Shown here: positions 7,201 to 14,363 of the stretch, one piece after another | Layout of the letters: each line of letters begins with the position of its first letter | How positions within the stretch are numbered: position 1 is the stretch's first letter | Virus record (IMG/VR): IMGVR_UViG_3300007229_000094 | Coordinates: 1 to 23,190 of that record | Strand: one strand, 5' to 3' | Length of the DNA: 23,190 nucleotides | From: a virus | Notes under the pieces: model-generated | The model's database searches: none | The model's input: the letters and a program-made list of their open reading frames with translations, nothing else | Told to the model about the DNA's origin: nothing | Position numbers and translations under genes: made by a program

Positions 7201-7563
7201 ATGGCTTTATCAGGAACAAAATACGAAATGGCTCAACTTGGTCAGTTTGGATCTATATTTTGCGACACCGCAGGAGACGTAACTCCTCCAGCAGACTTTA
7301 TAATATGTGCTATATTTTTTTTAGCTGATACAAACATTACAAAGTTAACCGCAGAAAATACTACAGACGGAAAAAGAATGTTTCCTAGTACTGCATATTC
7401 TGCTCACGAAGATGCAAATGGAATTGAAGGTAGTGGTGGAGACACTATTGCTGCAGCTCAAGAATTTCCTAAAGGTTCTACTATCTACGGAAGGTGGACA
7501 GAGCTAGCGATTACTGCTGACGCTGCCGCAGGTGTTATAGCATATCTAGCACCTAAACACTAA
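7201..7563 (+). CDS. Small structural protein, marine phage type
   Basis: The product is 120 residues. It starts MALSGTKYEMAQLGQFGSIF, has a hydrophobic beta pair DFIICAIFFLADTNITKL, then FPSTAYSAH, and ends in FPKGSTIYGRWTELAI and AAGVIAYLAPKH. The FPKG-x-TIYGRW element and the closing IAY are familiar from small virion proteins of marine phages that probably bind the capsid or a fibre; no activity is known. It is first in the plus-strand block and likely highly expressed, since it follows the promoter directly. It has no signal peptide: the hydrophobic stretch is short and internal and fits a beta sandwich better than a membrane helix. Confidence 0.7.
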   Translation: MALSGTKYEMAQLGQFGSIFCDTAGDVTPPADFIICAIFFLADTNITKLTAENTTDGKRMFPSTAYSAHEDANGIEGSGGDTIAAAQEFPKGSTIYGRWTELAITADAAAGVIAYLAPKH

Positions 7564-7567
7564 GACA

Positions 7568-7780
7568 ATGAATATCTTTAAAGACGATAACGACTGGAAT
7601 GAAAAGGCTATTGTAGGCTTTGTAGCTTTTGCTATCATGTGCCTTATAATGATAGCTGACCTAACAGCGGTATGGTTTGGTAAAGACTTTATGATAAACG
7701 AGCACGTATACGACTCCTTCGTTTGGGTTGTGTTGGGCTCGTTTGGTATTTCTGGGGTAGAAAAATTCTCAAAGAAATAA
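7568..7780 (+). CDS. Two-TM holin candidate
   Basis: The product is 70 residues. It starts MNIFKDDNDWNEKA, then has a hydrophobic segment at about 15-36 (IVGFVAFAIMCLIMIADLTA), a short polar loop with KDFMINEHVYD, a second hydrophobic segment at about 50-62 (FVWVVLGSFGISG), and ends EKFSKK. Small size, two membrane segments and a basic tail fit a holin or a holin-like small membrane protein, and the genes downstream include an M15 peptidase and a 3-TM holin. It starts four bases after the previous stop, and its own stop overlaps the next start (TAATG). A pore-forming role is inferred from architecture and context only. Confidence 0.6.
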   Translation: MNIFKDDNDWNEKAIVGFVAFAIMCLIMIADLTAVWFGKDFMINEHVYDSFVWVVLGSFGISGVEKFSKK

Positions 7781-8064
7781 TGGCTAAGGCGATACGAAAA
7801 ACAACAACAGGTAAAGGTGCTAACTACAGACCTACTAAGTCTGGAGCTGGTATGACTAAGAAAGGAGTTGCTGCTTACAGGCGTGCAAATCCTGGTAGTA
7901 AGTTGAAGACTGCTGTTACAGAAAGTAAACCTACAGGAAAAAGAGCAGGAAGGAGAAAATCCTACTGTGCTAGATCTTTAGGTCAGTTAAAAAGAAGTAG
8001 TCAGAAGACTCAGAACGATCCTAACTCAAGGATACGCCAAGCAAGGCGAAGATGGAAATGCTAA
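7780..8064 (+). CDS. Small basic protein ending in RRRWKC
   Basis: The product is 94 residues. The start overlaps the previous stop (TAATG at 7778-7782). Recognisable elements are YRPTKSGAGMTKKGVAAYRR, PGSKLKTAVT, then RRKSYCARSLGQLKR and a close in DPNSRIRQARRRWKC. This KSxCARSxGQ ... DPNSR...RRRWKC pattern is shared by small basic proteins of many marine tailed phages and some large eukaryotic viruses. I recall it under domain-of-unknown-function labels. The two conserved cysteines (in YCARS and at the C-terminus) could bind metal or form a disulfide. It may be a packaged basic protein; its place inside the lysis-type cassette is notable. Function unknown. Confidence 0.75.
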   Translation: MAKAIRKTTTGKGANYRPTKSGAGMTKKGVAAYRRANPGSKLKTAVTESKPTGKRAGRRKSYCARSLGQLKRSSQKTQNDPNSRIRQARRRWKC

Positions 8065-8080
8065 GAAAAACAATGTAATA

Positions 8081-8359
8081 ATGGGATTAAAGATTAATGA
8101 GAGTACAAATATAAGCTTTGACTTAAAAAGCTTAGGAGTAATGGCGGTAGGCTTATCCATCATAATAGGAATGTGGTTTACGCTACAAAACGATATAGCT
8201 GAGGCTAAAGAATTGCCAAGGCCTTTAGATCCTGTAATTACAAGGATGGAGTTCGACATGAAGGATCAACTTATTAGGCAGACTATTATGTCTACTCAAG
8301 AAGACGTTCAAGAAATTAAAGATGATATTAAACTTATTAAGGAGAAGTTATATGAGTAG
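8081..8359 (+). CDS. Single-TM coiled-coil protein of the lysis cassette
   Basis: The product is 92 residues. A short polar N-terminus with FDLK is followed by one membrane segment at about 17-35 (LGVMAVGLSIIIGMWFTL) and a charged C-terminal helix (STQEDVQEIKDDIKLIKEKL) predicted by eye to be a coiled coil. It resembles the minus-strand protein at 1053-1376 in order and in the FDLK...WFTL frame, but lacks that protein's RIKWPRGE stretch. One TM plus a long coiled coil, between a holin candidate and an endolysin-type gene, fits an inner-membrane spanin-like or a holin-regulating protein; this is inference. Its last eight bases overlap the thioredoxin-like gene. Confidence 0.65.
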   Translation: MGLKINESTNISFDLKSLGVMAVGLSIIIGMWFTLQNDIAEAKELPRPLDPVITRMEFDMKDQLIRQTIMSTQEDVQEIKDDIKLIKEKLYE

Positions 8360-8708
8360 AATTTTTCTTTTCTTATTATTTTTAATCCCGTTAAACCTAA
8401 AGGGTCAATCCTCTATAGGGGTTGAGAACTTTGACTGGGAAATAAGAAGGGGGGTTGTTGCGGTAGAGTTTTGGGCAGGATGGAATAGAGGAAACGAAAT
8501 ACTATTTATGCACGAGCTAACAAACTGTAGAGCTTACAGACACATAATAAGAAGGGACGCATCCTTACTAGAAAGATATAAAATAACCTCAGCACCTACG
8601 ATTATAATATTTAAAAACGGTGAGGAGGAGTTTAGGTTTGCACCTAACATAATGCTTAAAGTAACAGCAACAAAAAATCAAGTACAATCAGCAATAAACG
8701 AACTTTAA
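8352..8708 (+). CDS. Secreted thioredoxin-fold protein lacking the CxxC
   Basis: The product is 118 residues. Residues 1-18 are a signal peptide (RIFLFLLFLIPLNLKG) with a likely cut before QSS, as is usual in flavobacteria. The mature part follows the thioredoxin order: VVAVEFWAGWNRGNEIL (beta strand plus the active-site loop), a helix, NCRAYRHIIRRDASLLERYKI, then SAPTIIIFKNGEEEFRF with the cis-proline and the last strands. The active-site WCxxC is replaced by WNRGN, so there is no redox cysteine pair; one Cys remains at NCRAY. It should act in the periplasm as a non-redox binding or folding protein. I chose the ATG at 8352 because it gives the signal peptide; upstream in-frame codons do not. 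Related cysteine-less versions occur in marine phage data as far as I recall. Confidence 0.75.
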   Translation: MSRIFLFLLFLIPLNLKGQSSIGVENFDWEIRRGVVAVEFWAGWNRGNEILFMHELTNCRAYRHIIRRDASLLERYKITSAPTIIIFKNGEEEFRFAPNIMLKVTATKNQVQSAINEL

Positions 8709-8718
8709 TTAAACTAAA

Positions 8719-9174
8719 ATGAAACTAAGTAAAAACTTTTCTTTACTAGAGGTGACACGCAGTAGTACTGCTAAAAGAATAGGTATAGACAATGCACCGA
8801 ATAAAGAACATCTTAACAACATTCAGGCTCTTATTAGAAAAATCGTGCAGCCTTTGCGAGATGCTATCGGTCCTATTCGCATTAGCTCTGGTTATCGTAG
8901 CCCTGAACTCAATCGTGCCATTGGTGGTAGTAACAAAAGCCAGCATTGTAAAGGTCAAGCTTTGGATCTGCAGTTTTGGGAAGGAGGAGAAATGAATAAT
9001 AAGAAGATTTACGACTGGATACTATCTAGTGGTATAGACTTCGATCAAATGATTAACGAGTTTGACTACTCTTGGATACACATATCTTTTAACGAGTTTA
9101 AAAACAGAAAGCAGGTCCTTGAGGCTTACAAAGACGAAGACGGAGATACTAGATATAAATACGCTGAAGTGTAA
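8719..9174 (+). CDS. M15-family peptidase (endolysin-type)
   Basis: The product is 151 residues, the usual size for the phage Peptidase_M15_3-type D-Ala-D-Ala carboxypeptidase/endopeptidase domain alone. Zinc ligands fit: SQHCKGQALD gives His76 and Asp83 (SxHxxGxAxD), and SWIHISF gives His121. RISSGYRSPELNRAIGG upstream is the conserved SGYRS element. It cleaves peptide cross-links of peptidoglycan. There is no signal peptide, so it needs a holin to reach the wall. Its stop overlaps the start of the 3-TM holin (TAATG). It is the likely lysis enzyme, though virion-bound wall-piercing use is possible. Confidence 0.9.
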   Translation: MKLSKNFSLLEVTRSSTAKRIGIDNAPNKEHLNNIQALIRKIVQPLRDAIGPIRISSGYRSPELNRAIGGSNKSQHCKGQALDLQFWEGGEMNNKKIYDWILSSGIDFDQMINEFDYSWIHISFNEFKNRKQVLEAYKDEDGDTRYKYAEV

Positions 9175-9560
9175 TGAGTAAGCTACTAGACATATTAGGT
9201 GGAGGGGTAGTAAAGCAGGTTGGTGATGTTTTAGATAAGCTAACAACAACTAAAGAAGAGAAGCTTGCTGCACAACGAAAGATAGAAGAAGTTTTATTGA
9301 AAGCAGAAAGCCAAGCTCAACAGCAAGTTACTAGACGCTGGGAGGCTGATATGAAGTCTGACAACTGGCTTTCTAAAAACATTAGACCCCTTATCTGTAT
9401 ATTTTTAACTGTAATTTTTGTAGTTTTGTCAATGTTTGATGGTAACGTAGGAGGATTTGTTATTCAAGAAACGTACGTTCCAATATATCAAACGTTATTA
9501 ATAACAGTATACGGGGCTTACTTTGCGGGTAGGTCTATCGAGAAAATAAAAAAGAAGTAA
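9174..9560 (+). CDS. 3-TM-type holin (GTA_holin_3TM-like)
   Basis: The product is 128 residues. An N-terminal amphipathic helix (LLDILGGGVVKQVGDVLDKL) is followed by a charged coiled region with QQQVTRRWEADMKSDNWLSK, then KNIRPLICIFLTVIFVVLSMF (membrane segment about 69-88) and a second hydrophobic stretch YQTLLITVYGAYFAGRSIEK near the end. The order 'W-ADM-SD-WLSKN-RP' before the first membrane segment is the hallmark of the holin family named for three TMs in gene transfer agents. It directly follows the M15 peptidase with a one-base overlap, which supports a lysis pair. The other small membrane genes at 7568 and 8081 make this a multi-component cassette. Confidence 0.8.
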   Translation: MSKLLDILGGGVVKQVGDVLDKLTTTKEEKLAAQRKIEEVLLKAESQAQQQVTRRWEADMKSDNWLSKNIRPLICIFLTVIFVVLSMFDGNVGGFVIQETYVPIYQTLLITVYGAYFAGRSIEKIKKK

Positions 9561-9563
9561 ACA

Positions 9564-11141
9564 ATGAGCTCATTAAAAGGTAAAACAATATCAAGGACAT
9601 ATCAGAAGTTAATTCAGTCTGATAACGAAATAACTGACGGTACTTTAAAGCAGGTTAGTACAGGTAATGGAACGCCTACGGCTATGAAGCTTTCTACTAA
9701 TAAAGCTGAGTTTCAGCAATTAGGTGTTGGTACTGATGGTGTAACTCCAGATGGTTTACTTCACGTATTATCTGTAAGTGCAGGGGCTGTAACAGCTAGT
9801 TCTTTTGCTAACCAGTTAACTTTAGAAAACTCTGGAGACGCAGGTCTTTCTATACTTTCTGGAGCTTCTAGTTTTGGTCATATATATTTTGGTGATGCTA
9901 ACGATAATGATGTAGGTGGTATATCTTACGATCACTCTAACGACGCAATGAATTTTACCGTCGATGGGTCTCAGTCTATGAATCTTGATAAGTCAGGAAA
10001 CTTAACTATTGGTGGTACTTTAAGTGAGTCTGAAGACAGGTATACTCTTATAGAAAATTTCAACGAAATTCCTTATCACGACATTGGTCACCCAGACTCA
10101 GAAGTAACTCAGTCTACTAGCGGAACTACTGCGGTTGTAAATAACACTAAATATACTAGAATTACGACGGCTACCATTGACCTAGCTGCATCTGACTCTG
10201 TAGAGTTTACATTTACTAATGATATGATAGAGCAAAATTCTCACGTTTTAGCGTATTTTGTAAACTCAAGTGGGACTATAGCAGATAATGCTATGTTAGA
10301 TATTATGGTTCATGACGTTCAAGACTCTAGTTGTAAAATACGATTAAGTACCAACGCTGTAGATATAGCGTCTCAAACATATTTAATTCATGTTACTGTA
10401 GACCCACACATACCTTCTAATTACAACTGGGTTAGAGGTGGAATAAACAGCGAAGGACCTACAAGAATAACTTACTCAGAAGGTGGTATAGAGTTAAGCA
10501 CTCTAAGTTCTGATAATGATCAAACATTAATAACTCCAAGAAACTCAAACAACAGTATATTTGACGGAGGGTTTCATGCTGCATATCAAGGAATTAGCAG
10601 TTGGGAAAGTAATTTTACTGATCCATCGTCGAATGAAACTACGTTAAAAGTACCAATAACGACTGTAGATTCCCTTGACATTACAAACGTGGCAATTTGT
10701 ACTGGATGGAAGAGAAAACCTATATCTGGGGATTTTAATGAAGATTACGCAACTGACACATCTCAAGCTTATTTTTTATACGCTACAAACGACGACTTTG
10801 GAACTTTAACCAACCATACTAATTTGCATTTTGTGCATTCTACAGGGGGGGTTGACTATGTTACCAACTTAGGAATTACTATCGAGGCTGCTACTAATTA
10901 TAATTTAGAAATAAGGTTTGATGAAAACAAAAAAGTTTCTGCTTTTGTTAATGGGGTCCAGTATGGATTAACCAACACCCCCACAACCACAACTGCAGGA
11001 GGTGTTACAGAACCTAACTCGACTCAAAAAAGTATATCAGGAGACGTAATAGGTCAACTTCCCGTTGTTTGCGTTACCACTTTAAGTGCCACTTCTAAAA
11101 AACTAAAAGTTCACTTTATAAAAGCATCAAGAAAGTTTTAA
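9564..11141 (+). CDS. Fibre-like structural protein with lectin-like C-terminal half
   Basis: The product is 525 residues. Residues 1-60 (KGKTISRTYQKLIQSDNEIT, TPTAMKLSTNKAEF) are a virion-attachment part seen in marine phage fibres. Residues about 85-152 have the repeat-like GHIYFGDANDNDVGGISYDH and NLDKSGNLTIGGTL motifs. Residues about 160-525 are beta-rich and resemble concanavalin A/LamG-type sandwiches: QAYFLYATNDDFGTL, HFVHSTGGVDYVTNLG, then FDENKKVSAFVNGVQYGL. Sugar binding is inferred from fold resemblance. It lies on the plus strand next to TerS/TerL, far from the minus-strand fibre operon, so it could be a head fibre or a second tail fibre. It has no signal peptide or catalytic motif. 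Confidence 0.75.
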   Translation: MSSLKGKTISRTYQKLIQSDNEITDGTLKQVSTGNGTPTAMKLSTNKAEFQQLGVGTDGVTPDGLLHVLSVSAGAVTASSFANQLTLENSGDAGLSILSGASSFGHIYFGDANDNDVGGISYDHSNDAMNFTVDGSQSMNLDKSGNLTIGGTLSESEDRYTLIENFNEIPYHDIGHPDSEVTQSTSGTTAVVNNTKYTRITTATIDLAASDSVEFTFTNDMIEQNSHVLAYFVNSSGTIADNAMLDIMVHDVQDSSCKIRLSTNAVDIASQTYLIHVTVDPHIPSNYNWVRGGINSEGPTRITYSEGGIELSTLSSDNDQTLITPRNSNNSIFDGGFHAAYQGISSWESNFTDPSSNETTLKVPITTVDSLDITNVAICTGWKRKPISGDFNEDYATDTSQAYFLYATNDDFGTLTNHTNLHFVHSTGGVDYVTNLGITIEAATNYNLEIRFDENKKVSAFVNGVQYGLTNTPTTTTAGGVTEPNSTQKSISGDVIGQLPVVCVTTLSATSKKLKVHFIKASRKF

Positions 11142-11157
11142 ATTAAATTAAATTAAA
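11139..11157 (+). repeat. Pentanucleotide AAATT tandem in a leader
   Basis: The short gap between the fibre stop (TAA 11139-11141) and the ATG at 11157 is made almost wholly of TAAAT/AAATT units (about 3.5 copies). Unit-number change would alter the spacing in front of the next gene. With such simple bases it may just be an A/T-rich leader. Confidence 0.5.
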
Positions 11158-11432
11158 TGGAAGCAATTAACCCTATTATTAGAAAGATAACTATAGGGGA
11201 CTTAAAGCAGGGGCTTACCTATCAGGTGGGTCAAAGAATGCTAGGAGGGTCCCTTAGAGTTACAGCCATCATCCAAGATGAGGCAGCGTGGTACAAACAT
11301 CAACAAGTAGTGTACGACGTATACGTTAAAAAAGAGACTGAAGAGTTCTCTAGACCATGGAAGAGGTTTTTCTCTCAGCCTACGGCAATAGAGTACAACA
11401 CAGACAATCTAGAAGAGTACGAGGTAAAGTAA
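11157..11432 (+). CDS. Small conserved-looking protein of the packaging region
   Basis: The product is 91 residues, mixed alpha/beta, soluble: IRKITIGDLKQGLTYQVGQR, LRVTAIIQDEAAWYKHQQVV, YDVYVKKETEEFSRPWKRFF, ending in a short acidic tail. No family is recognised. It lies between the fibre gene and the GroES-like gene, all on the plus strand with gaps of about 16 bases, so it should share their transcript. The DNA upstream is the AAATT tandem. A small virion or assembly protein is the best guess from context. Confidence 0.65.
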   Translation: MEAINPIIRKITIGDLKQGLTYQVGQRMLGGSLRVTAIIQDEAAWYKHQQVVYDVYVKKETEEFSRPWKRFFSQPTAIEYNTDNLEEYEVK

Positions 11433-11448
11433 ATTTAAAGACAAAGAC

Positions 11449-12018
11449 ATGAGGCCAATTAAAGATAGCTACTGGATAGAGGTAGAAAAAGAAACAGAAG
11501 ATACCATCATGTTAAACGGAAAAGAGTTGTATAGAGACACTTCTTACGACCCTATGAAGTTAGCGAGACAGTATGGTACGGTTTACAAAACTCCGATCCA
11601 CGATACTAAAGATTCGGGAATACAGGAAGGCGATAAAGTATGGTTTCACCATTTTATAGCTACACCTGTAAATCTTGTTAAGCACGCAGACAAAAAGAAT
11701 ATATATCAGGCTAGTATGGAGCAGATATACCTAATAAAGAGGGGTGATGAGTATATCCCTGTAGGTGTATGGAACTTTATGGAGCAGGAGATGAAAGATC
11801 CAGAAAAATCAGATTCTGGTATATTTTTAGGATCAGAGGCTCAAGAAGTGGACCTGCATGGTGAAGCCGTTATTATTAACGAGTGGATGAAGGAGCAAGG
11901 AGTAGAAGAGGGAGATAGAGTAATGTGGAGCGAGAACTCTGAGTACGACATGGATGTAGACGGAAGAAAACTTCTTCGTATGCGAAACTTTGATGTACTT
12001 TGTAAGTATGAAGGATGA
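11449..12018 (+). CDS. Protein with two GroES-like domains
   Basis: The product is 189 residues made of two similar halves. Half one (about 1-110) has GTVYKTPIHD, then GIQEGDKVWFHHF, and ends EQIYLIKRGDEYIPVG. Half two (about 120-189) has GEAVIINEWM, then GVEEGDRVMWSENSEYDMDV, DGRKLLRMRNFDVLCKYEG. The G-[IV]-x-x-GD-x-V-x-[FW] turn followed by a strand and a closing 'Y/R-L-x-x-x-D-I/V' is the GroES beta-barrel layout. A true GroES has one such domain of about 95 residues and a mobile loop that contacts GroEL; an intact mobile loop is not evident here (the segments before each turn are short). It may form a co-chaperonin-like ring for capsid folding, or be a structural protein that reuses the fold. 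The last bases overlap the next gene. Confidence 0.65.
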   Translation: MRPIKDSYWIEVEKETEDTIMLNGKELYRDTSYDPMKLARQYGTVYKTPIHDTKDSGIQEGDKVWFHHFIATPVNLVKHADKKNIYQASMEQIYLIKRGDEYIPVGVWNFMEQEMKDPEKSDSGIFLGSEAQEVDLHGEAVIINEWMKEQGVEEGDRVMWSENSEYDMDVDGRKLLRMRNFDVLCKYEG

Positions 12019-12295
12019 TAATAAAAACTACGCTCTTAAAACTTTAGAAAAGCTAATAGAGGCTAGTAAAGGGGCTGTTGATCTTTTAATAGAGGAGATT
12101 GGTAAGCCTTTGGTGGAAGAAGATGACGCTAGGCGAAGGCAAGCTATAAAAGCTAAAAGAGAATGCTTTGAGGACTGTCAAGAAATTCTTTTAGGTATTA
12201 AGAATCTAGAGGATAGAATTAAAGAGGGCGAGTCCCTTATAGAAGATAAGAAAGACTTTAAAGGGTCTTTTGCTGAGAGGTATGCAAAAAAGTGA
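12008..12295 (+). CDS. Small terminase subunit candidate
   Basis: The product is 95 residues, all helical and highly charged: YALKTLEKLIEASKGAVDLL, then EEDDARRRQAIKAKRECFED and a C-terminal coiled segment IKNLEDRIKEGESLIEDKKD. No helix-turn-helix signature can be named with confidence. The assignment rests on position directly before TerL, size and helical coiled-coil nature, as in oligomeric small terminase subunits. A start at 12008 (MKDDNKN) is preferred over the ATG at 11990. It overlaps the preceding gene by 11 bases and the TerL start by 14. It could instead be another small packaging or capsid helper. Confidence 0.5.
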   Translation: MKDDNKNYALKTLEKLIEASKGAVDLLIEEIGKPLVEEDDARRRQAIKAKRECFEDCQEILLGIKNLEDRIKEGESLIEDKKDFKGSFAERYAKK

Positions 12296-14363
12296 TAAAG
12301 TATATTTAATCGAAGGCAGCGAGGGTGAGGTTTTAGAGTTTGACAACTTAAAGATCGTACTACCTAAGAAGCCTAGATTAAAAAAGGACATACTCTACCA
12401 CAACCTTCCTAAAGGAAAACAAAAGTGGACCAGGGAAGGAGCACCTAAAGGTTTAAGTAGAGATAACGCCACAGATTATGTGGACTATATAGAAGAAGAG
12501 TTTAGACGTAGAAGAGATGGGCTTTGGTTTTTTAACAACGGAGTACCAACCTATATTACAGGTTCTCACTATATGTTTATTCAGTGGAGTAAGATAGATG
12601 TTGGATACCCTGATTACAGGGATGCTAATAGGACGTTCTTTATTTTTTGGGAAGCGTGTAAGCTAGATAAAAACTCTTATGGGATGTGTTTCCTTAAGAA
12701 CAGGCGTAGTGGTTTTTCGTACATGGCTAGTAGTGAGATTGTAAATCAGGCTACTCAGACTTACGATAGTAACTTCGGATTATTGTCTAAGACTGGTGCT
12801 GATGCTAAAATAATGTTTACGGATAAGGTGGTTCGTATATACAGGAACTACCCTTTCTTTTTTCAGCCCATACAAGATGGTTCTAGTAACCCTCGTGTAG
12901 AGTTAGCCTTTAGGGAGCCTGCTAAAAAGATTACTAAGAATCAAAAGCATATCGAAGAGTCTGAAGCTTTAAACTCTACAATAGATTGGAGAAACACCGC
13001 AGACAACAGTTATGATGGTATGAAGCTCAAGCTTCTAATCCATGATGAAGCTGGAAAGTGGACGGGTCAAAATTCTATTAAGAAGAACTGGGGGGTTACA
13101 CAGACCTGTCTACTTTTAGGTCGAAAGGTTGTTGGTAAGTGCATGATGGGTTCTACTGCGAATAAGCAGCAAGATGGTGGTGCGGAGTTTAAGGATATAT
13201 TCTACGACTCTAATACTGACGATAAAGACCTTAACGGCAGGACTAAAAGCGGTTTATACAAACTATTTATACCTGCTTATGATAACTTAGAGGGCTTTAT
13301 AGATGAGTATGGATACTCTGTTATAGAAACTCCTAAGAAGCCAATTATGGGTATTGACGAGATGCTTGTAGACGTTGGGGCTAAAGATTATATTCAGAAC
13401 AGGAGAGAGGCTTTAAAGAACGATACTACAGCTTTATCTGAATTTAAACGTCAGTTTCCATTTACTGTAGAGGAATCCTTTAGGAATGACACACAAAGTT
13501 GTATCTTTGACGTAGAAAGAATCTATCAACAGATGGATTACAACGAGGTTAATAACGCAACGACGACTAGAGGAGAGTTCGTTTGGAGGAATGGGAAACA
13601 AGATGAAGAGGTTATTTGGATACCTCATAGAAAAGGTAAGTGGGAGATTAGTTGGGTTCCAGAGCATCAAGATCAAAACAATATCTCTAGTAGATACGGT
13701 AAGAGATTTCCTGGAAGGTCAGATGTCTTGGTGGCAGGCTGTGACCCTTATGACCATGACACCACTACTGATGGCAGGAGATCTGATGCTTCTGCTCATG
13801 TTTTTCACAAATTTAGCATGGCAAGTGATGCGTCTATGCAGTTTGTATGTGAGTATATTAATAGACCGCCTAAAGCGGAAATATTTTACGAAGACATGAT
13901 TAAGATGTGTGTCTTTTATGGTTGCCAAATATTAGTGGAGAATAACAAAGTAGGTATATTAAAGTACTTTGAAAATAGAGGATACTACGAGTATCTTATG
14001 GATAGACCAGACATGACGCATACAGACTGGAGTAGAGGCAAGCAAAAGACAAAGGGTATACCTGGATCTGGTGCTGCTGTAATTAACGCTCAAGCAGAGG
14101 CTATAGCTACGTATATATACGATCACGTTGGTCAAAATGAAAATACTGGTGAGATGGGAAGGTGTTATTTTAACGTCTTACTTGATGATTGGAGTAGATT
14201 TGAAATAGATAACAGAACAAAATACGATGCTAGTATATCGTCCTCGTTGGCTTTACTAGCTTCACAGAAGTACATAAAACCTAAAAAAGAATTAAAAATA
14301 TCGTCTCCTTTAGTTAAAAGGTACAATAACAAAGGGATGTCTAGTAAAAAATTAAGGGCATGA
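12282..14363 (+). CDS. terL: Terminase large subunit (DNA packaging ATPase-nuclease)
   Basis: The product is 693 residues. The ATPase part has a Walker A-like KNRRSGFS at about 139-146 and a Walker B LKLLIHDEAG with catalytic Glu at about 256, followed by GSTAN (about 290-295), typical of the coupling motif. The nuclease part carries the RNase H-like acidic triad: VLVAGCDPYDHD (Asp about 488), QILVENN (Glu about 553) and KYDASISSSLAL (Asp about 649). It packages concatemeric DNA through the portal and cuts it. The ATG at 12282 is preferred over an upstream TTG at 12270. The length and P-loop style resemble crAss-like terminases. The stop overlaps the portal start (ATGA). Confidence 0.92.
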   Translation: MQKSDKVYLIEGSEGEVLEFDNLKIVLPKKPRLKKDILYHNLPKGKQKWTREGAPKGLSRDNATDYVDYIEEEFRRRRDGLWFFNNGVPTYITGSHYMFIQWSKIDVGYPDYRDANRTFFIFWEACKLDKNSYGMCFLKNRRSGFSYMASSEIVNQATQTYDSNFGLLSKTGADAKIMFTDKVVRIYRNYPFFFQPIQDGSSNPRVELAFREPAKKITKNQKHIEESEALNSTIDWRNTADNSYDGMKLKLLIHDEAGKWTGQNSIKKNWGVTQTCLLLGRKVVGKCMMGSTANKQQDGGAEFKDIFYDSNTDDKDLNGRTKSGLYKLFIPAYDNLEGFIDEYGYSVIETPKKPIMGIDEMLVDVGAKDYIQNRREALKNDTTALSEFKRQFPFTVEESFRNDTQSCIFDVERIYQQMDYNEVNNATTTRGEFVWRNGKQDEEVIWIPHRKGKWEISWVPEHQDQNNISSRYGKRFPGRSDVLVAGCDPYDHDTTTDGRRSDASAHVFHKFSMASDASMQFVCEYINRPPKAEIFYEDMIKMCVFYGCQILVENNKVGILKYFENRGYYEYLMDRPDMTHTDWSRGKQKTKGIPGSGAAVINAQAEAIATYIYDHVGQNENTGEMGRCYFNVLLDDWSRFEIDNRTKYDASISSSLALLASQKYIKPKKELKISSPLVKRYNNKGMSSKKLRA

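Noticed and set aside
12270-12281. TTG at 12270 as the start of TerL
   Set aside because: The ATG four codons later overlaps the preceding stop in the usual style of this genome, and the added residues carry no motif.
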